A program made the position numbers and the translations under genes. From Acidobacteriaceae bacterium (GTDB lineage Bacteria; Acidobacteriota; Terriglobia; Terriglobales; Acidobacteriaceae): a stretch of DNA of 64,000 nucleotides. The notes under the pieces are model-generated. The model did no database searches. It saw nothing but the letters and a program-made list of their open reading frames with translations, and was not told the DNA's origin. Below, one piece after another: positions 9,385 to 19,505 of this stretch; position 1 is the stretch's first letter; each line of letters opens with the position of its first letter. The DNA lies in NCBI GenBank assembly GCA_003134995.1, contig PLDC01000029.1, positions 62,001 through 126,000 of the forward strand. The letters are read 5' to 3'.

Positions 9385-9792
9385 CTATGCCGTCGCGCTC
9401 TGGGAACTTTCAGAAAGCTTTTTGAGAATTTCCCTCACCGCCGTCAATAATTTCTCCGATCCTTTGTCCAACTCGAGCGCGGACTTTTCCAGGAACCCGG
9501 CAGCTCCATCCTGCTGCAGGCGTGCGGCATTTTTCTGCGACATGCCGGTCATCACCACGACCGGAATTGCCTTGGTCAAAGCGTCTTGCTTCAGTGCCTT
9601 GAGCACATCCGGACCGCTCATCTTCGGTAACAACATATCCAGCAAAATCAAATCGGGCAATTTCTCGTGCGCGATGCGCAAGGCTTCCTCACCGTCACTC
9701 GCGCTGCTGATCTCATAGCCCGCGCGAGCCAGCGCCCGCTCCGTCGCCAGCCGCAGAAACTTGCTGTCCTCTACCAGCAGGATCTTGGTCAT
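9385..9792 (-). CDS. Single-domain response regulator (CheY-like receiver)
   Basis: KILLVEDSKFLRLATERALARAGYEISSASDGEEALRIAHEKLPDLILLDMLLPKMSGPDVLKALK. Confidence 0.93.
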   Translation of the reverse strand: MTKILLVEDSKFLRLATERALARAGYEISSASDGEEALRIAHEKLPDLILLDMLLPKMSGPDVLKALKQDALTKAIPVVVMTGMSQKNAARLQQDGAAGFLEKSALELDKGSEKLLTAVREILKKLSESSQSATA

Positions 9793-9979
9793 CGTTCTAC
9801 AGCCTTCCTACTTTTCCGGAATCCAAGTTCGTCGAACACGATCCTGAGGTCGTATCGATCTTGCGCCAGCGAGACTCCCATCTATCCATCGGCAGATTTG
9901 GAATTCAGAACAGGGCCGACCAGCGATCCTAAGAGCCTTCTGAGAAAAGGCGGTGTTAATCGGAGGGTCGAGGGGGAAA

Positions 9980-10000
9980 CAGACGCCGTATTGGCGTCTG
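9980..10000. other. 8-bp perfect hairpin
   Basis: CAGACGCC-gtatt-GGCGTCTG; no adjoining T-tract. Confidence 0.45.
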
Positions 10001-10081
10001 ATATCACCCGCGCTGGTGCGCTTCTCTCGCTGGCTGCTATAGTCTAAGGTCTGCAAGGCGCTGTGGATTCAGTTCGTCGAC

Positions 10082-11983
10082 ATGGGGGCTCATACAATGA
10101 AACTCTCAAGAATCTTGAGAGTGGTCAGTCTTTTCTTTTTCCTATTTTTCATCTCCCTTCCAAGCTGGTCGGCCACGCCACCCACCGTAACCATTTTTGT
10201 GGACGCCACTTCCGCTCCCCGTAAAATTTTCCACGCCAAGTTAAAGATTCCTGCCACCGCGGGCGTCCTCACTCTTTATTACCCAAAGTGGATTCCCGGC
10301 GAGCACGCGCCCGACGGCCCGGTGATCGATTTAGCCGGATTAAAATTCAGCGCCGCCGGAAAAACACTGACGTGGCGCCGCGATCTGCTCGACGGCTTCA
10401 CGATCAACGTCGACGTCCCAACCGGCGTGAGCGAAATAAATGCGGAACTCGATTTTCTTTCTCCCGCGACCTTTGAGGCCGGCTTTTCCGCAGGCTCGTC
10501 CGCCACTGACAAAATGGCGGTCATCAGTTGGAATCAGGTCCTGCTCTATCCCAAGGGATGGAAGTCCGATGATCTCACCTATGTTGCCACGTTGAAACTT
10601 CCCGCGAATTGGAAATATGGAACGCCGCTGCCCATCGTGTCGACCGGCGTCAACAATGGCGAGACGCAGATCACGTTTCAGCCCGCTTCCCTCACCACGC
10701 TGGTCGATTCGCCTGTAATCACCGGCGAATTTCTCAAGGTTGTGAAGCTGGCCGACGATCCGCTCACCGAGATGGATATTGCCGCTGACAGCGCCGCCGC
10801 GCTCGCGGCCCCGCAAGAAGTGTGGGATCACTATAAGAATCTGGTCGGACAGGCCAACAAACTTTTTGGCGCGCATCACTATCGCGACTACCACTTCCTG
10901 CTCAGCTTGAGCGATCACGTCGCGCACTTCGGACTCGAGCACCACGAGTCCGACGACAGCCGCATCGCAGAGCGAGGCTTAGTGGATGATGGCGAGCGCA
11001 AAGCCGCAGCCGGCCTGCTTCCGCACGAGTACGTACATTCGTGGAACGGAAAGTATCGCCGTCCGTTCGATCTAGCCACTCCCGATTACCAACAGCCGAT
11101 GCAGGACGATCTGCTCTGGGTCTACGAGGGCTTGACGAATTATCTAGGTACGGTGCTCACCGCCCGCAGCGGCCTGCACACCCCAGAACAGGAGCGCGAC
11201 GACCTAGCTTTAACCGCCGCTGCCCTCGACCACACTCCGGGACGCACCTGGCGCAACTTGCAGGACACTGCCGATGCAGCCGCGCAGCTTTATTTCGCTC
11301 CGCATGCGTGGGAATCCTGGCGTCGCGGCGTCGACTTCTACGAAGAAGACACGCTGAACTGGCTGTGGGTTGACGTCACCATCCGCCAGCAAAGCAAAGG
11401 CAAGAAAACGCTGGATGATTTTTGCAAGCTCTTCCACGGCGCGCCCAGCACGGGTCCCATGCTGAAAACGTACACGTTCGACGATGTAGTCAACGCGCTC
11501 AACCAGGTCGTGCCCTACGACTGGCGCGGCTTCTGGACCGAGCGCCTCACCAATCACGGCCCCGGCGCGCCGCTAGGCGGCATCGAGGGTAGCGGATGGA
11601 AACTCGTCTACAACGAAACGCCCTCCGACATGGACCGCGGCGATGGCGGCTCCCATTTCGTCGACGTAGCGTATTCGATTGGCATCGATCTACGTGACGA
11701 CGGCACCATCACCGACACGATCGAAGGCATGCCGGCAGCCCTAGCGGGAATTGGCCCAGGCATGAAGTTGATCGCAGTAAACGGCCGCCAGTACTCGCCC
11801 GAAGGGCTGCGCGACGCGCTAAGAGCCGGCAAAGACACCACCGCGCCCCTCGAACTGCTGGTAGAAAACACCGAATACTACAAAACCTACAAACTCGATT
11901 ACCACGGAGGCGAGCGCTACGCCCACCTGGTACGCGATGAATCGAAGCCGGACTTGCTGTCGGAGATCTACAAAGCGAAATAG
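10082..11983 (+). CDS. M61-family metallopeptidase with C-terminal PDZ domain
   Basis: Zinc motif LLPHEYVHSWNGKYRRP, LLWVYEGLTNYLG, and PDZ-like GMPAALAGIGPGMKLIAVNGRQYSPEGLRDAL. Confidence 0.9.
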   Translation: MGAHTMKLSRILRVVSLFFFLFFISLPSWSATPPTVTIFVDATSAPRKIFHAKLKIPATAGVLTLYYPKWIPGEHAPDGPVIDLAGLKFSAAGKTLTWRRDLLDGFTINVDVPTGVSEINAELDFLSPATFEAGFSAGSSATDKMAVISWNQVLLYPKGWKSDDLTYVATLKLPANWKYGTPLPIVSTGVNNGETQITFQPASLTTLVDSPVITGEFLKVVKLADDPLTEMDIAADSAAALAAPQEVWDHYKNLVGQANKLFGAHHYRDYHFLLSLSDHVAHFGLEHHESDDSRIAERGLVDDGERKAAAGLLPHEYVHSWNGKYRRPFDLATPDYQQPMQDDLLWVYEGLTNYLGTVLTARSGLHTPEQERDDLALTAAALDHTPGRTWRNLQDTADAAAQLYFAPHAWESWRRGVDFYEEDTLNWLWVDVTIRQQSKGKKTLDDFCKLFHGAPSTGPMLKTYTFDDVVNALNQVVPYDWRGFWTERLTNHGPGAPLGGIEGSGWKLVYNETPSDMDRGDGGSHFVDVAYSIGIDLRDDGTITDTIEGMPAALAGIGPGMKLIAVNGRQYSPEGLRDALRAGKDTTAPLELLVENTEYYKTYKLDYHGGERYAHLVRDESKPDLLSEIYKAK

Positions 11984-12006
11984 AGTTCAACTAAAAGCAG
12001 CGAGGA

Positions 12007-14214
12007 ATGCCGATCATGAGATTTGCTCGGTGTATGCTGTTTTTCATCAGCCTGTTTTCTCTGACTGTCGCATTGCGTTCAACGCCTTTTATTCAAGCGC
12101 AGGCTCAAACCCCTATTTCCATCCTCGGCTTTACTCCGTCTTCCGCGGCTCGCGAAACCGAGATTGAGAATAAGTACAAGGCCATTCCTTCCCCTGACGA
12201 AGAGCGCCGGCAGCATCACGTTTTTACCGCCGAACCTCACGTTGCCGGCTCTCCGCGGAATAACGAACTAGCCCGCTACATCGCCGACCAGTGGCGCACC
12301 GAAGGTCTTGAAGACGTTGTCATTCGGCGCTACGACGTTTACGGGAGCAATCCACGAAGCACCTTTTTGGAAATGGTGGCGCCCGTGCATTACCGCGCCT
12401 CGCTCCGCGAGCTGCCGATCCCCGGCGATGCCGACCTGAAGAATAAAAACATAAGCTCGGCGTGGAGCGGCATGTCCGCCTCAGGCGAGGTCACTGCTCC
12501 GCTCGTCTATGCTCACAGCGGCAATCCTGAAGACTATGAACTCCTTCGCCAGCAAGGCATTGACGTAAAAGGCAAAGTCGTGCTGGTGCGCTACTCGAAT
12601 CCCTACAGCTATCGCGGATTCAAAGCGCTCACTGCGCAGCGCGAAGGCGCGGCCGCGATTCTCATCTACAGCGACCCCGCAGAAGATGGATACAAGAAAG
12701 GCAAAGTCGATCCCAATGGCCCTTGGGGTTCCGAGTATCACATCCAGCGCGGCGCCATCACTTACGATTTCATGGTGCCCGGCGATCCGCTGACTCCGGG
12801 GTGGGCGTCGGTACCCGGCGCCAAGCGCATTCCGGTCGAAGAAGCAGTTTCGATTCCGAAGATCATGGCGCTGCCGCTCTCGTGGCACGATGCCAAGCCG
12901 CTGCTCACCAATATGGACGGACCTGTGGCTCCAGACGATTGGCAAGGCGGGTTGCCGATTAAATATCATCTCGGCGGCAATCGCGTGCGCGTGCACGTGA
13001 AAATCGAGATGGACAATTCCACGCAACCTTATTACGTGGTAGAAGGCCGTATTCGTGGCGCCGAGTTGCCCGATGAATGGATTGTCCTCGGCAATCACCG
13101 CGATGCCTGGGTGTTCGGCGGGGTCGATCCCAGCAGCGGCACTGCTTCGATGATGGAGTTGACACGCGCTCTAGGAAAGCTGGCCAAGCAAGGCATGCGT
13201 CCGCGGCGGACGATCATGGTCTGCAGTTGGGACGGAGAAGAAGTCGGCCTGACGGGTTCGACCGAATGGGGAGAACAGTTCGCCGACGAACTGCGCAAAA
13301 AAGCCGTAGCCTACATCAACGTTGATGAAGCCACTTCCGGCCCGAACTTTCATGGACAGGCCGTCGCATCGTTAGCGCCCATGCTGATTGAAACCAGCCG
13401 TACGCTAAAAGATCCTTCCGGCAAAGCTCTCTACGACGCGTGGAGGGAGTCGACCGCGCGGGAGCGGCGCGAAGCCAAACACTCGGAAGAAGTTACTGAT
13501 TTGAATCTGGCCGATACGCGCATCGGCAGTGGCTCTGACCACACTGTGTTTCTAAACTTCGTAGGCATGCCTGTGCTTGGCCTGGGCTTCGAAGGCCCTT
13601 ATGGCGTCTATCATTCCGCCTACGACGATTTTTTCTGGATGAACCACTTCGGCGATCCCGGCTACCGCTATCACACCCTGATGTCGCAGTTGTGGGGAGT
13701 GCTCGCACTGCGCCTGGCCAACGCCGACCTGCTGCCCTTCGACTTCGCCAGCTACGCCAGCAACATCCGCGATTTCGTAAATGAGTTATCGAAAGGCATG
13801 GCGGCCAGAAATGATCTGAGTCAACTGGATCTCAAACCAGTGCTCGACGCCATCGACGGTTTCGAAGCTGCAGGCAAGAAGTTGGATGAGTCTGTGAGCC
13901 GTGCGCTGGCCTCGGGCACAATCGATGCAAAACTAGCCGCGAAGATCAATCACGGCGCCATGCAGGTGGAACGCAATTGGCTCAATCCCGATGGCATCCC
14001 GGGTCGGCCGTGGTTCAAGCACATCCTTTACGGCGCGCGTTACACCTACGCACACCTGGAATTGCCGGGACTCACTGAGGCCGTCGAAAAACAAGATTGG
14101 GAAACAGCGAAACAGCAAGCAGAAATCCTGCGTCAGGCGCTAATCAACAACACGAAGCTGCTCAACGAACTCAACTCTGACCTGAACGGCGAGGCAGTCG
14201 GCGTAGAGAAGTAG
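12007..14214 (+). CDS. M28-family metallopeptidase, glutamate carboxypeptidase II-like (PA + M28 + TFR-dimer layout)
   Basis: GKVVLVRYSNPYSYRGFKALTAQREGAAAILIYSDPAEDG; WIVLGNHRDAWVFGGVDPSSGTASMMELTRALG; WDGEEVGLTGSTEW; GSGSDHTVFLNFVGMPVLGLGF. Confidence 0.92.
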   Translation: MPIMRFARCMLFFISLFSLTVALRSTPFIQAQAQTPISILGFTPSSAARETEIENKYKAIPSPDEERRQHHVFTAEPHVAGSPRNNELARYIADQWRTEGLEDVVIRRYDVYGSNPRSTFLEMVAPVHYRASLRELPIPGDADLKNKNISSAWSGMSASGEVTAPLVYAHSGNPEDYELLRQQGIDVKGKVVLVRYSNPYSYRGFKALTAQREGAAAILIYSDPAEDGYKKGKVDPNGPWGSEYHIQRGAITYDFMVPGDPLTPGWASVPGAKRIPVEEAVSIPKIMALPLSWHDAKPLLTNMDGPVAPDDWQGGLPIKYHLGGNRVRVHVKIEMDNSTQPYYVVEGRIRGAELPDEWIVLGNHRDAWVFGGVDPSSGTASMMELTRALGKLAKQGMRPRRTIMVCSWDGEEVGLTGSTEWGEQFADELRKKAVAYINVDEATSGPNFHGQAVASLAPMLIETSRTLKDPSGKALYDAWRESTARERREAKHSEEVTDLNLADTRIGSGSDHTVFLNFVGMPVLGLGFEGPYGVYHSAYDDFFWMNHFGDPGYRYHTLMSQLWGVLALRLANADLLPFDFASYASNIRDFVNELSKGMAARNDLSQLDLKPVLDAIDGFEAAGKKLDESVSRALASGTIDAKLAAKINHGAMQVERNWLNPDGIPGRPWFKHILYGARYTYAHLELPGLTEAVEKQDWETAKQQAEILRQALINNTKLLNELNSDLNGEAVGVEK

Positions 14215-14269
14215 ACGGGCACACCCGGACGTACAAAAAACGATCCCGACCGAAACCAACTAATTTTCG

Positions 14270-14710
14270 TCACTCGATGCGCTCGTACTTGTCGTTGCCA
14301 AGATGCCGCCAGCCAACGCCGTCGGCATCACGGAATACGCCGAGCGGCTTATCCTCTTCTGGATCGGAGCCAATGCGCAGGACGTTGCCGTCGAGGTCTT
14401 CGATCTGCATCTCCAGCGCCCACAGAAAATTGTTAGGAGGATTTCGAATCTTCGCTCCCGAGGTCACGTACTGCGAGTGCAACGCCCGGACATCCGGTAC
14501 GCCGATCCAGATCCACATGCGCGCCTGGCTCTGATTATCGTCGGTGAGGAAAATGTGGCATTCACCGCGCGCGACGCAGGCGAAACCGTCGTTCGCACGC
14601 CACTGCAACTTGAAGCCAAGTGAGTCGACGTAGTAGGCGACGCTGGCGCTAACATCCTTAACGCGAAACACGGGAACGGGCGAACCAAAATTGTCTTTCG
14701 ATTCCGTCAT
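14270..14710 (-). CDS. VOC-superfamily (glyoxalase/bleomycin-resistance-like) protein
   Basis: SPVPVFRVKDVSASVAYYVDSLGFKLQWRANDGFACVARGECHIFL...LDGNVLRIGSDP. Confidence 0.87.
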   Translation of the reverse strand: MTESKDNFGSPVPVFRVKDVSASVAYYVDSLGFKLQWRANDGFACVARGECHIFLTDDNQSQARMWIWIGVPDVRALHSQYVTSGAKIRNPPNNFLWALEMQIEDLDGNVLRIGSDPEEDKPLGVFRDADGVGWRHLGNDKYERIE

Positions 14711-14762
14711 AAGTCCTCTTTACAAAGCAGCAGGCTGAAGGGGAATTATAAACAGAAAACCG

Positions 14763-17516
14763 CTACTCGATTTCCGGCCGCCAAATGGTCTCGCCGCCGA
14801 GCGAATGATAAAAGCCCCAGCCTGCGAGGGCTATGACGCTGAGCAATGCCAGAACCGACGCAGGCATATACCACGCGGAGAAGTCGGCGGAAAAAGGCAC
14901 GTTTGCCATCAGGTTGATCGTGAATACAGCGCAAGCCAGAGGCACAAACCCGAAGCGCAGAACGATCAGCACAGCGATGGCGTAAACCAGAATTTGCGCC
15001 GGTATCTCGACCGCCATATACGTACTGCTCAGCCCGCGTGGCAGCGCAAAGATCGCGACCAGGGCAATGCCAGCGATCCACTCCTTGCGCAACAAAACCT
15101 TCAGTCCAAACAAGAGAAAGAAAAAAATCAGCGTGGTTTGAATCGATTGCGGCCATTGGAACAACCATGCGCCCAGAGCGGTGCGTCCTCCCATCAACGC
15201 ATCGGTCGAGAAGAGTGCCGGCGCGGCTCCCATGTGCATCATGGGAATGTAGCGAATCTGGAAGACAAGAATCCACACTACTCCTAGAGCCACGCCGAAA
15301 AGAATGTCGCGGCCCACCAGCGGATCGCGCGCTTGCCCCGACAGCAACCGACTCCAGGAAATAATGGTTTTCGGCCAGTGCCGACGCACCCACGGTTCGA
15401 CTGCCAGATAAAGTGTCCAAGTCAAGCCCGCTGTAAACAGTGCGGTGCTGACTGCGATTGCGAAGAGTCCGAAAGTATCGTTGATGGTCGCGAAGTGGCA
15501 GCGGCACAACCATAAGCCCATCTCGAGCAGAAACATTACGACGGCCAGGCGGAGCGCACCTGCACGGTCTCCTCGACCCTGAAGGTAATTTCTTCGCGCG
15601 AGAAAAACAGATCCCGCCAGCAAAGAAAAAAACACGATGAGACTGATAATTCCCTGCGCCCGCTCGCCCACGGATTTCTTCTCAGTGCTTTTCATCCGCT
15701 CGGGCTTGGTCCACTCGCCGATGAGGGCGAAGAAAACGGGCTTGCCTTCAAATGATGCTGCTTCGACGCGCAACGGACGCGTTGTGCCAGGCCAGTTCCC
15801 AGTCCACGCCATGCGCGCGTTAGAGGCAGCGAGCGAATTCCATGCGGGCTGTGCGGGCTGTAGCTTGGACGAATCCAGACCAGCTGCCGTGAAGAGAATA
15901 TTCCAGTCCAACGGTATGGCCGTTGTATTGGCTTGTTTCTCATCGTCCTTCTGTTGCGCCTGTTTTTGCGGAGGAATTGCCTGGAAGTACGTTAATCGCC
16001 CCTGCGGATCAAGCATCAGATTGATCATGCCCGAGAGCACAGCCGGCGGATCGGTCTTGGTGACGACCCCGGGCGTCAACGAATTGTCGCGGAAGCTCCA
16101 CGCCGTCAATGTATCGGGACTTTGCCGGTACCAATATTGCAACAGGGAAGGGCGCGCGGCTAACACCGCGTCCCAGTTTGGCGGCTTGTCATTTTTCTCT
16201 ACATAGTCCTGAAAATCGCCGTCGTAATTGAGGCCAAAGGCGCTGTCGGCGGGACGTCCGCCGTAGCCCAGGCGCGCGATAATTTCATGGGACTTCTGCG
16301 TCAGAACTTCGGGAGTCTGCTCCAGGCCCATCTTCTCCAAAGCGCTGTAGTGAATGGAGAGATAAGTCACGGTCGCCAAGCCCAGGAGCACCGCCGCCAG
16401 ACATATCACCGCTGCTCGTGGACGCAATCCAGCGGTTTCGCCCGATGCCGCTACCAACTGCGGAGACGGCGTTTCGCCAGCTGCGAGCGCGGCGGCGAGC
16501 GGATCTCCGCCGGGCAGAGCTGCGGCCACGCTGAAAACGTTTGCGGGACGAGCCGATGGCTCCTGCTCAAGGCAGCGGAGGATAACGCGCTCCACCACCG
16601 GATTGAGATCTTTGACTACTGACGACGGCCTGCTGGGAGTTCTTTCAGAACCTGTTCTGTCGGCACCAGCTGGCTCGCCCGGTTTTGCAGAGAAGGCGCG
16701 CTTGCCGGTGAAGACTTCGTACAACACGAGCCCTAAAGAAAAAATGTCGCTACGCGTGCTGACTTCTTTGCCTGCCAGTTGCTCGGGCGCCATGTAGGCC
16801 GGAGTTCCGCTGCGCACGTCGTTGCCTTGAATTTGATCGGCGATTCCAGCCAGGCCAAAGTCTGTGACCACAACTTGTCCGCGCCCATCGAGCATGATGT
16901 TCGCGGGTTTCAAGTCACGGTGTAGAACTCCCTTGGCGTGAGCTGCGGCCAGTCCGGCACAGAGTTGGCGCGCGATGTCGAGCGCTTTGTCTTCGGGTAG
17001 GCGGCCGATGCGGCGCAGCAGCGAAGCCAGGTCTTCGCCATCGACATACTCCATGGTGAAGAAGGTGTGACCCTCGAAGTCACCTACGTCGTAGACGCGG
17101 CACACGTTGGGATGCGACACGCGGCGCGCAATCCGCACTTCATTCTTGAAGCGCTCGAGCAATCCTTGATCGCGTGCGGCTTCGTCGGGAAGAAATTTGA
17201 GCGCCACGGGTTGGCCGAGCGTGAGGTCGTCCGCGCGGTAGACCTCACCCATGCCCCCTCTTCCGAGCAGGGCGATGATGCGATAACGGCTAGCGATCAG
17301 GCGGCCGGGAAGAAAACGGCCTTCACTCTGGTATTCGGCGGAACTGCTGGGACGCGACGAAGACTTGGAAGCGGAGCGCGGCGGCAATGGTGAAGCTGCC
17401 GTGGCTGAGTAGTCGAGCGTCGCCGCGTCATCGCCAATGCCGGAGGGGGCGCCGCAGGCGGAGCAGAAGCGTCCAGTTGCCGGAACGTCAGTACCACAGG
17501 ATGAGCAAGGGGGCAT
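14763..17516 (-). CDS. Serine/threonine kinase with N-terminal zinc ribbon and C-terminal polytopic membrane domain
   Basis: MPPCSSCGTDVPATGRFCSACG; YRIIALLGRGGMGEVYRADDLTLGQPVALKFL; VLHRDLKPANIML; then about 8-10 predicted TM helices. Confidence 0.92.
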   Translation of the reverse strand: MPPCSSCGTDVPATGRFCSACGAPSGIGDDAATLDYSATAASPLPPRSASKSSSRPSSSAEYQSEGRFLPGRLIASRYRIIALLGRGGMGEVYRADDLTLGQPVALKFLPDEAARDQGLLERFKNEVRIARRVSHPNVCRVYDVGDFEGHTFFTMEYVDGEDLASLLRRIGRLPEDKALDIARQLCAGLAAAHAKGVLHRDLKPANIMLDGRGQVVVTDFGLAGIADQIQGNDVRSGTPAYMAPEQLAGKEVSTRSDIFSLGLVLYEVFTGKRAFSAKPGEPAGADRTGSERTPSRPSSVVKDLNPVVERVILRCLEQEPSARPANVFSVAAALPGGDPLAAALAAGETPSPQLVAASGETAGLRPRAAVICLAAVLLGLATVTYLSIHYSALEKMGLEQTPEVLTQKSHEIIARLGYGGRPADSAFGLNYDGDFQDYVEKNDKPPNWDAVLAARPSLLQYWYRQSPDTLTAWSFRDNSLTPGVVTKTDPPAVLSGMINLMLDPQGRLTYFQAIPPQKQAQQKDDEKQANTTAIPLDWNILFTAAGLDSSKLQPAQPAWNSLAASNARMAWTGNWPGTTRPLRVEAASFEGKPVFFALIGEWTKPERMKSTEKKSVGERAQGIISLIVFFSLLAGSVFLARRNYLQGRGDRAGALRLAVVMFLLEMGLWLCRCHFATINDTFGLFAIAVSTALFTAGLTWTLYLAVEPWVRRHWPKTIISWSRLLSGQARDPLVGRDILFGVALGVVWILVFQIRYIPMMHMGAAPALFSTDALMGGRTALGAWLFQWPQSIQTTLIFFFLLFGLKVLLRKEWIAGIALVAIFALPRGLSSTYMAVEIPAQILVYAIAVLIVLRFGFVPLACAVFTINLMANVPFSADFSAWYMPASVLALLSVIALAGWGFYHSLGGETIWRPEIE

Positions 17517-17610
17517 GAATTTTCCGGTTACAGTTTACCGCGTGGGACGAGAAGTGTCCCAGTTCTCAGAATTCCTAAGGCCTGACACCCGATGTATTAC
17601 CATCCGAGCG

Positions 17611-19212
17611 ATGACTTCCCGCTTCGGACGATGGCTGCGCGATCCCCTTATCCTTTTGTGTCTGATCGCGGGGTTGCTCGCATTCGTGGTGCAATCGGGC
17701 GAGTTGGGGACTTCTGACACCACGACCCGGCTGCAGACTACGCACTGGCTCTGGACCTCAGAGCCGCAGGTGTTTCCTAACGAGTTCGGGCTGCCCGGCC
17801 GCGGAGGCCGACTCTACAGCTGGTACGGCATTGGGCAGTCTCTGCTGATGCTGCCTGCCGACGTGGCGGGCACGTGGATCGCGCGCTGGGAAATCTTTTC
17901 AGGTTATGGAGACGACCCAGGCGTGCGCAGCATTGTGGTCAGCTACAGCACCAGCATTCTGGTGAATGTGCTGACGGCGGTGGTGGGCTTTCGCCTGCTT
18001 CGCCAGTTGCGATTTAGCGTGCGCGAAGCCGTGCTCGGAGTGCTTGCATTGATGTTCTGCACGACCCATCTGCATTACACGCAGAACCTGATGGAGAACA
18101 ATTACATCCTGCTGCTCACTCTTGTTGGATTTTCTTTCCAGTATGAGTGGCTGCGAACAGGAAGCGTACGAGCGCTATTCATCGGCTGCGCAGCCCTTGG
18201 GCTGAATCTGCTTACGCGGATCACCACCGGCCTCGATCTGATGGCGGCAGGTTTTTTTTTGCTGCTCGTGCTTTGGTTTGAAGGAATTCGAGGTATGGAA
18301 CTGTGGCGGCGATTTGTGGCTTACTGCAAGGTTGCCGTTCCGATGTATACGTTTTTCTTTCTCGTGGACCGGCTTTACCAGTTCTACCGTTTTGGATCGT
18401 TCACTAATACTTATGCGTCGCTGTATGCCAAGCAACAGCGGTTACTGCATCCGACGCTGCCGGCGAATCTTCCCTGGAGCACGCCTTTTCACGAGGGCTT
18501 TCTGGGTCCGCTGTTCAAGCCGGAGAAGTCGATTTTTCTTTTCGATCCTTTGCTGGTGCTGGCGATTCTGCTGACGGTAGTGCTGTGGAAGCGGTTCTCG
18601 CCTGAAATTCGCGCGTATGTCGTGGCTTCGTCTCTGCTGCTGCTCGGCTACATTTGCTTTTATGCCCGCTATACCTACTGGGCCGGGGATTTCGCCTGGG
18701 GCGATCGCTATGTCTCGACTTCGGTGGAACTGGCGGTGCTGCTGGCTGTGCCGCTGCTGTTGCGCTATCGCGAGAATCTGAGGGCGTGGATATGGCACGG
18801 GGGCATCGTGTTAGTCGCGGCCAGCCTAATGATTCAACTGGCTTCGCTGGCGTTCTGGTTGCCGCTGGAGATTTATCAGATGGAGACGCTGGGGCATCCT
18901 ACGTTTGTGGTCGTGCTGCGCTTCAAGAATATCGCTGCGTTTGCGCTGGGAAAGGTGGATGCGTGGGGGCTGGACACCGAGGCCATGCACTGGGATGCAT
19001 GGGACTATGTCCACATCACGACCTGGAACTTTCTGCCATTTCTGCTGCGAAGGGTCGGAACGGCACCGGCGTGGGTGGCGCAAGCCGCGTTTGTGGTTTG
19101 GTGGACGGTTCTTGCGGCTTTGGCGGGGATTTTGTTGCGGCTGAGAACGGCAATTTCGAACGCGAAGGATTTTGGTGCTGTGCAAAAAGCGGCCGGTTCT
19201 TCGAAAATCTGA
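17611..19212 (+). CDS. Polytopic membrane protein, ArnT/PMT-like glycosyltransferase candidate
   Basis: Many hydrophobic helices; N-terminal GELGTSDTTTRLQTTHWLWTSEPQVFPNEFGLPGRGGRLYSWYGIGQSLLMLP. ORF track opens at 17437; start MTSRFGRWLRDPLILL chosen. Confidence 0.6.
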   Translation: MTSRFGRWLRDPLILLCLIAGLLAFVVQSGELGTSDTTTRLQTTHWLWTSEPQVFPNEFGLPGRGGRLYSWYGIGQSLLMLPADVAGTWIARWEIFSGYGDDPGVRSIVVSYSTSILVNVLTAVVGFRLLRQLRFSVREAVLGVLALMFCTTHLHYTQNLMENNYILLLTLVGFSFQYEWLRTGSVRALFIGCAALGLNLLTRITTGLDLMAAGFFLLLVLWFEGIRGMELWRRFVAYCKVAVPMYTFFFLVDRLYQFYRFGSFTNTYASLYAKQQRLLHPTLPANLPWSTPFHEGFLGPLFKPEKSIFLFDPLLVLAILLTVVLWKRFSPEIRAYVVASSLLLLGYICFYARYTYWAGDFAWGDRYVSTSVELAVLLAVPLLLRYRENLRAWIWHGGIVLVAASLMIQLASLAFWLPLEIYQMETLGHPTFVVVLRFKNIAAFALGKVDAWGLDTEAMHWDAWDYVHITTWNFLPFLLRRVGTAPAWVAQAAFVVWWTVLAALAGILLRLRTAISNAKDFGAVQKAAGSSKI

Positions 19213-19356
19213 AGCTATTCTGATGTGCTCTTTTCGGTAAAAAAATGGACTGGGACGCGTTGTTACGCGGTAAAAATCGGTGCCTCAGCGGACAAGGCAT
19301 TTGGGCCGCCGGACGCGGGATTCGCAAGAATTTGCACACTGGCCTGAGCAGTTTCC

Positions 19357-19424
19357 GGCTCGGGAAAAGATTTAACAAAATCCTGCTATCCAGAGCAGGA
19401 AAAACGTAGTACTATTCCCGAGCC
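19357..19424 (+). promoter_or_regulatory. Two-tier inverted repeat in the 5' region of the sedolisin gene
   Basis: Outer GGCTCGGGAA (19357-19366)/TTCCCGAGCC (19415-19424), 10/10; inner TCCTGCT (19381-19387)/AGCAGGA (19394-19400), 7/7. Confidence 0.6.
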
Positions 19425-19505
19425 AGAAAAGTTCGAATCGGAATTCCCGTTAACCTCCCCTGCGAAACTTAAAAACGGAAATCCGCCAATCCCAAAGGAG
19501 AACTC

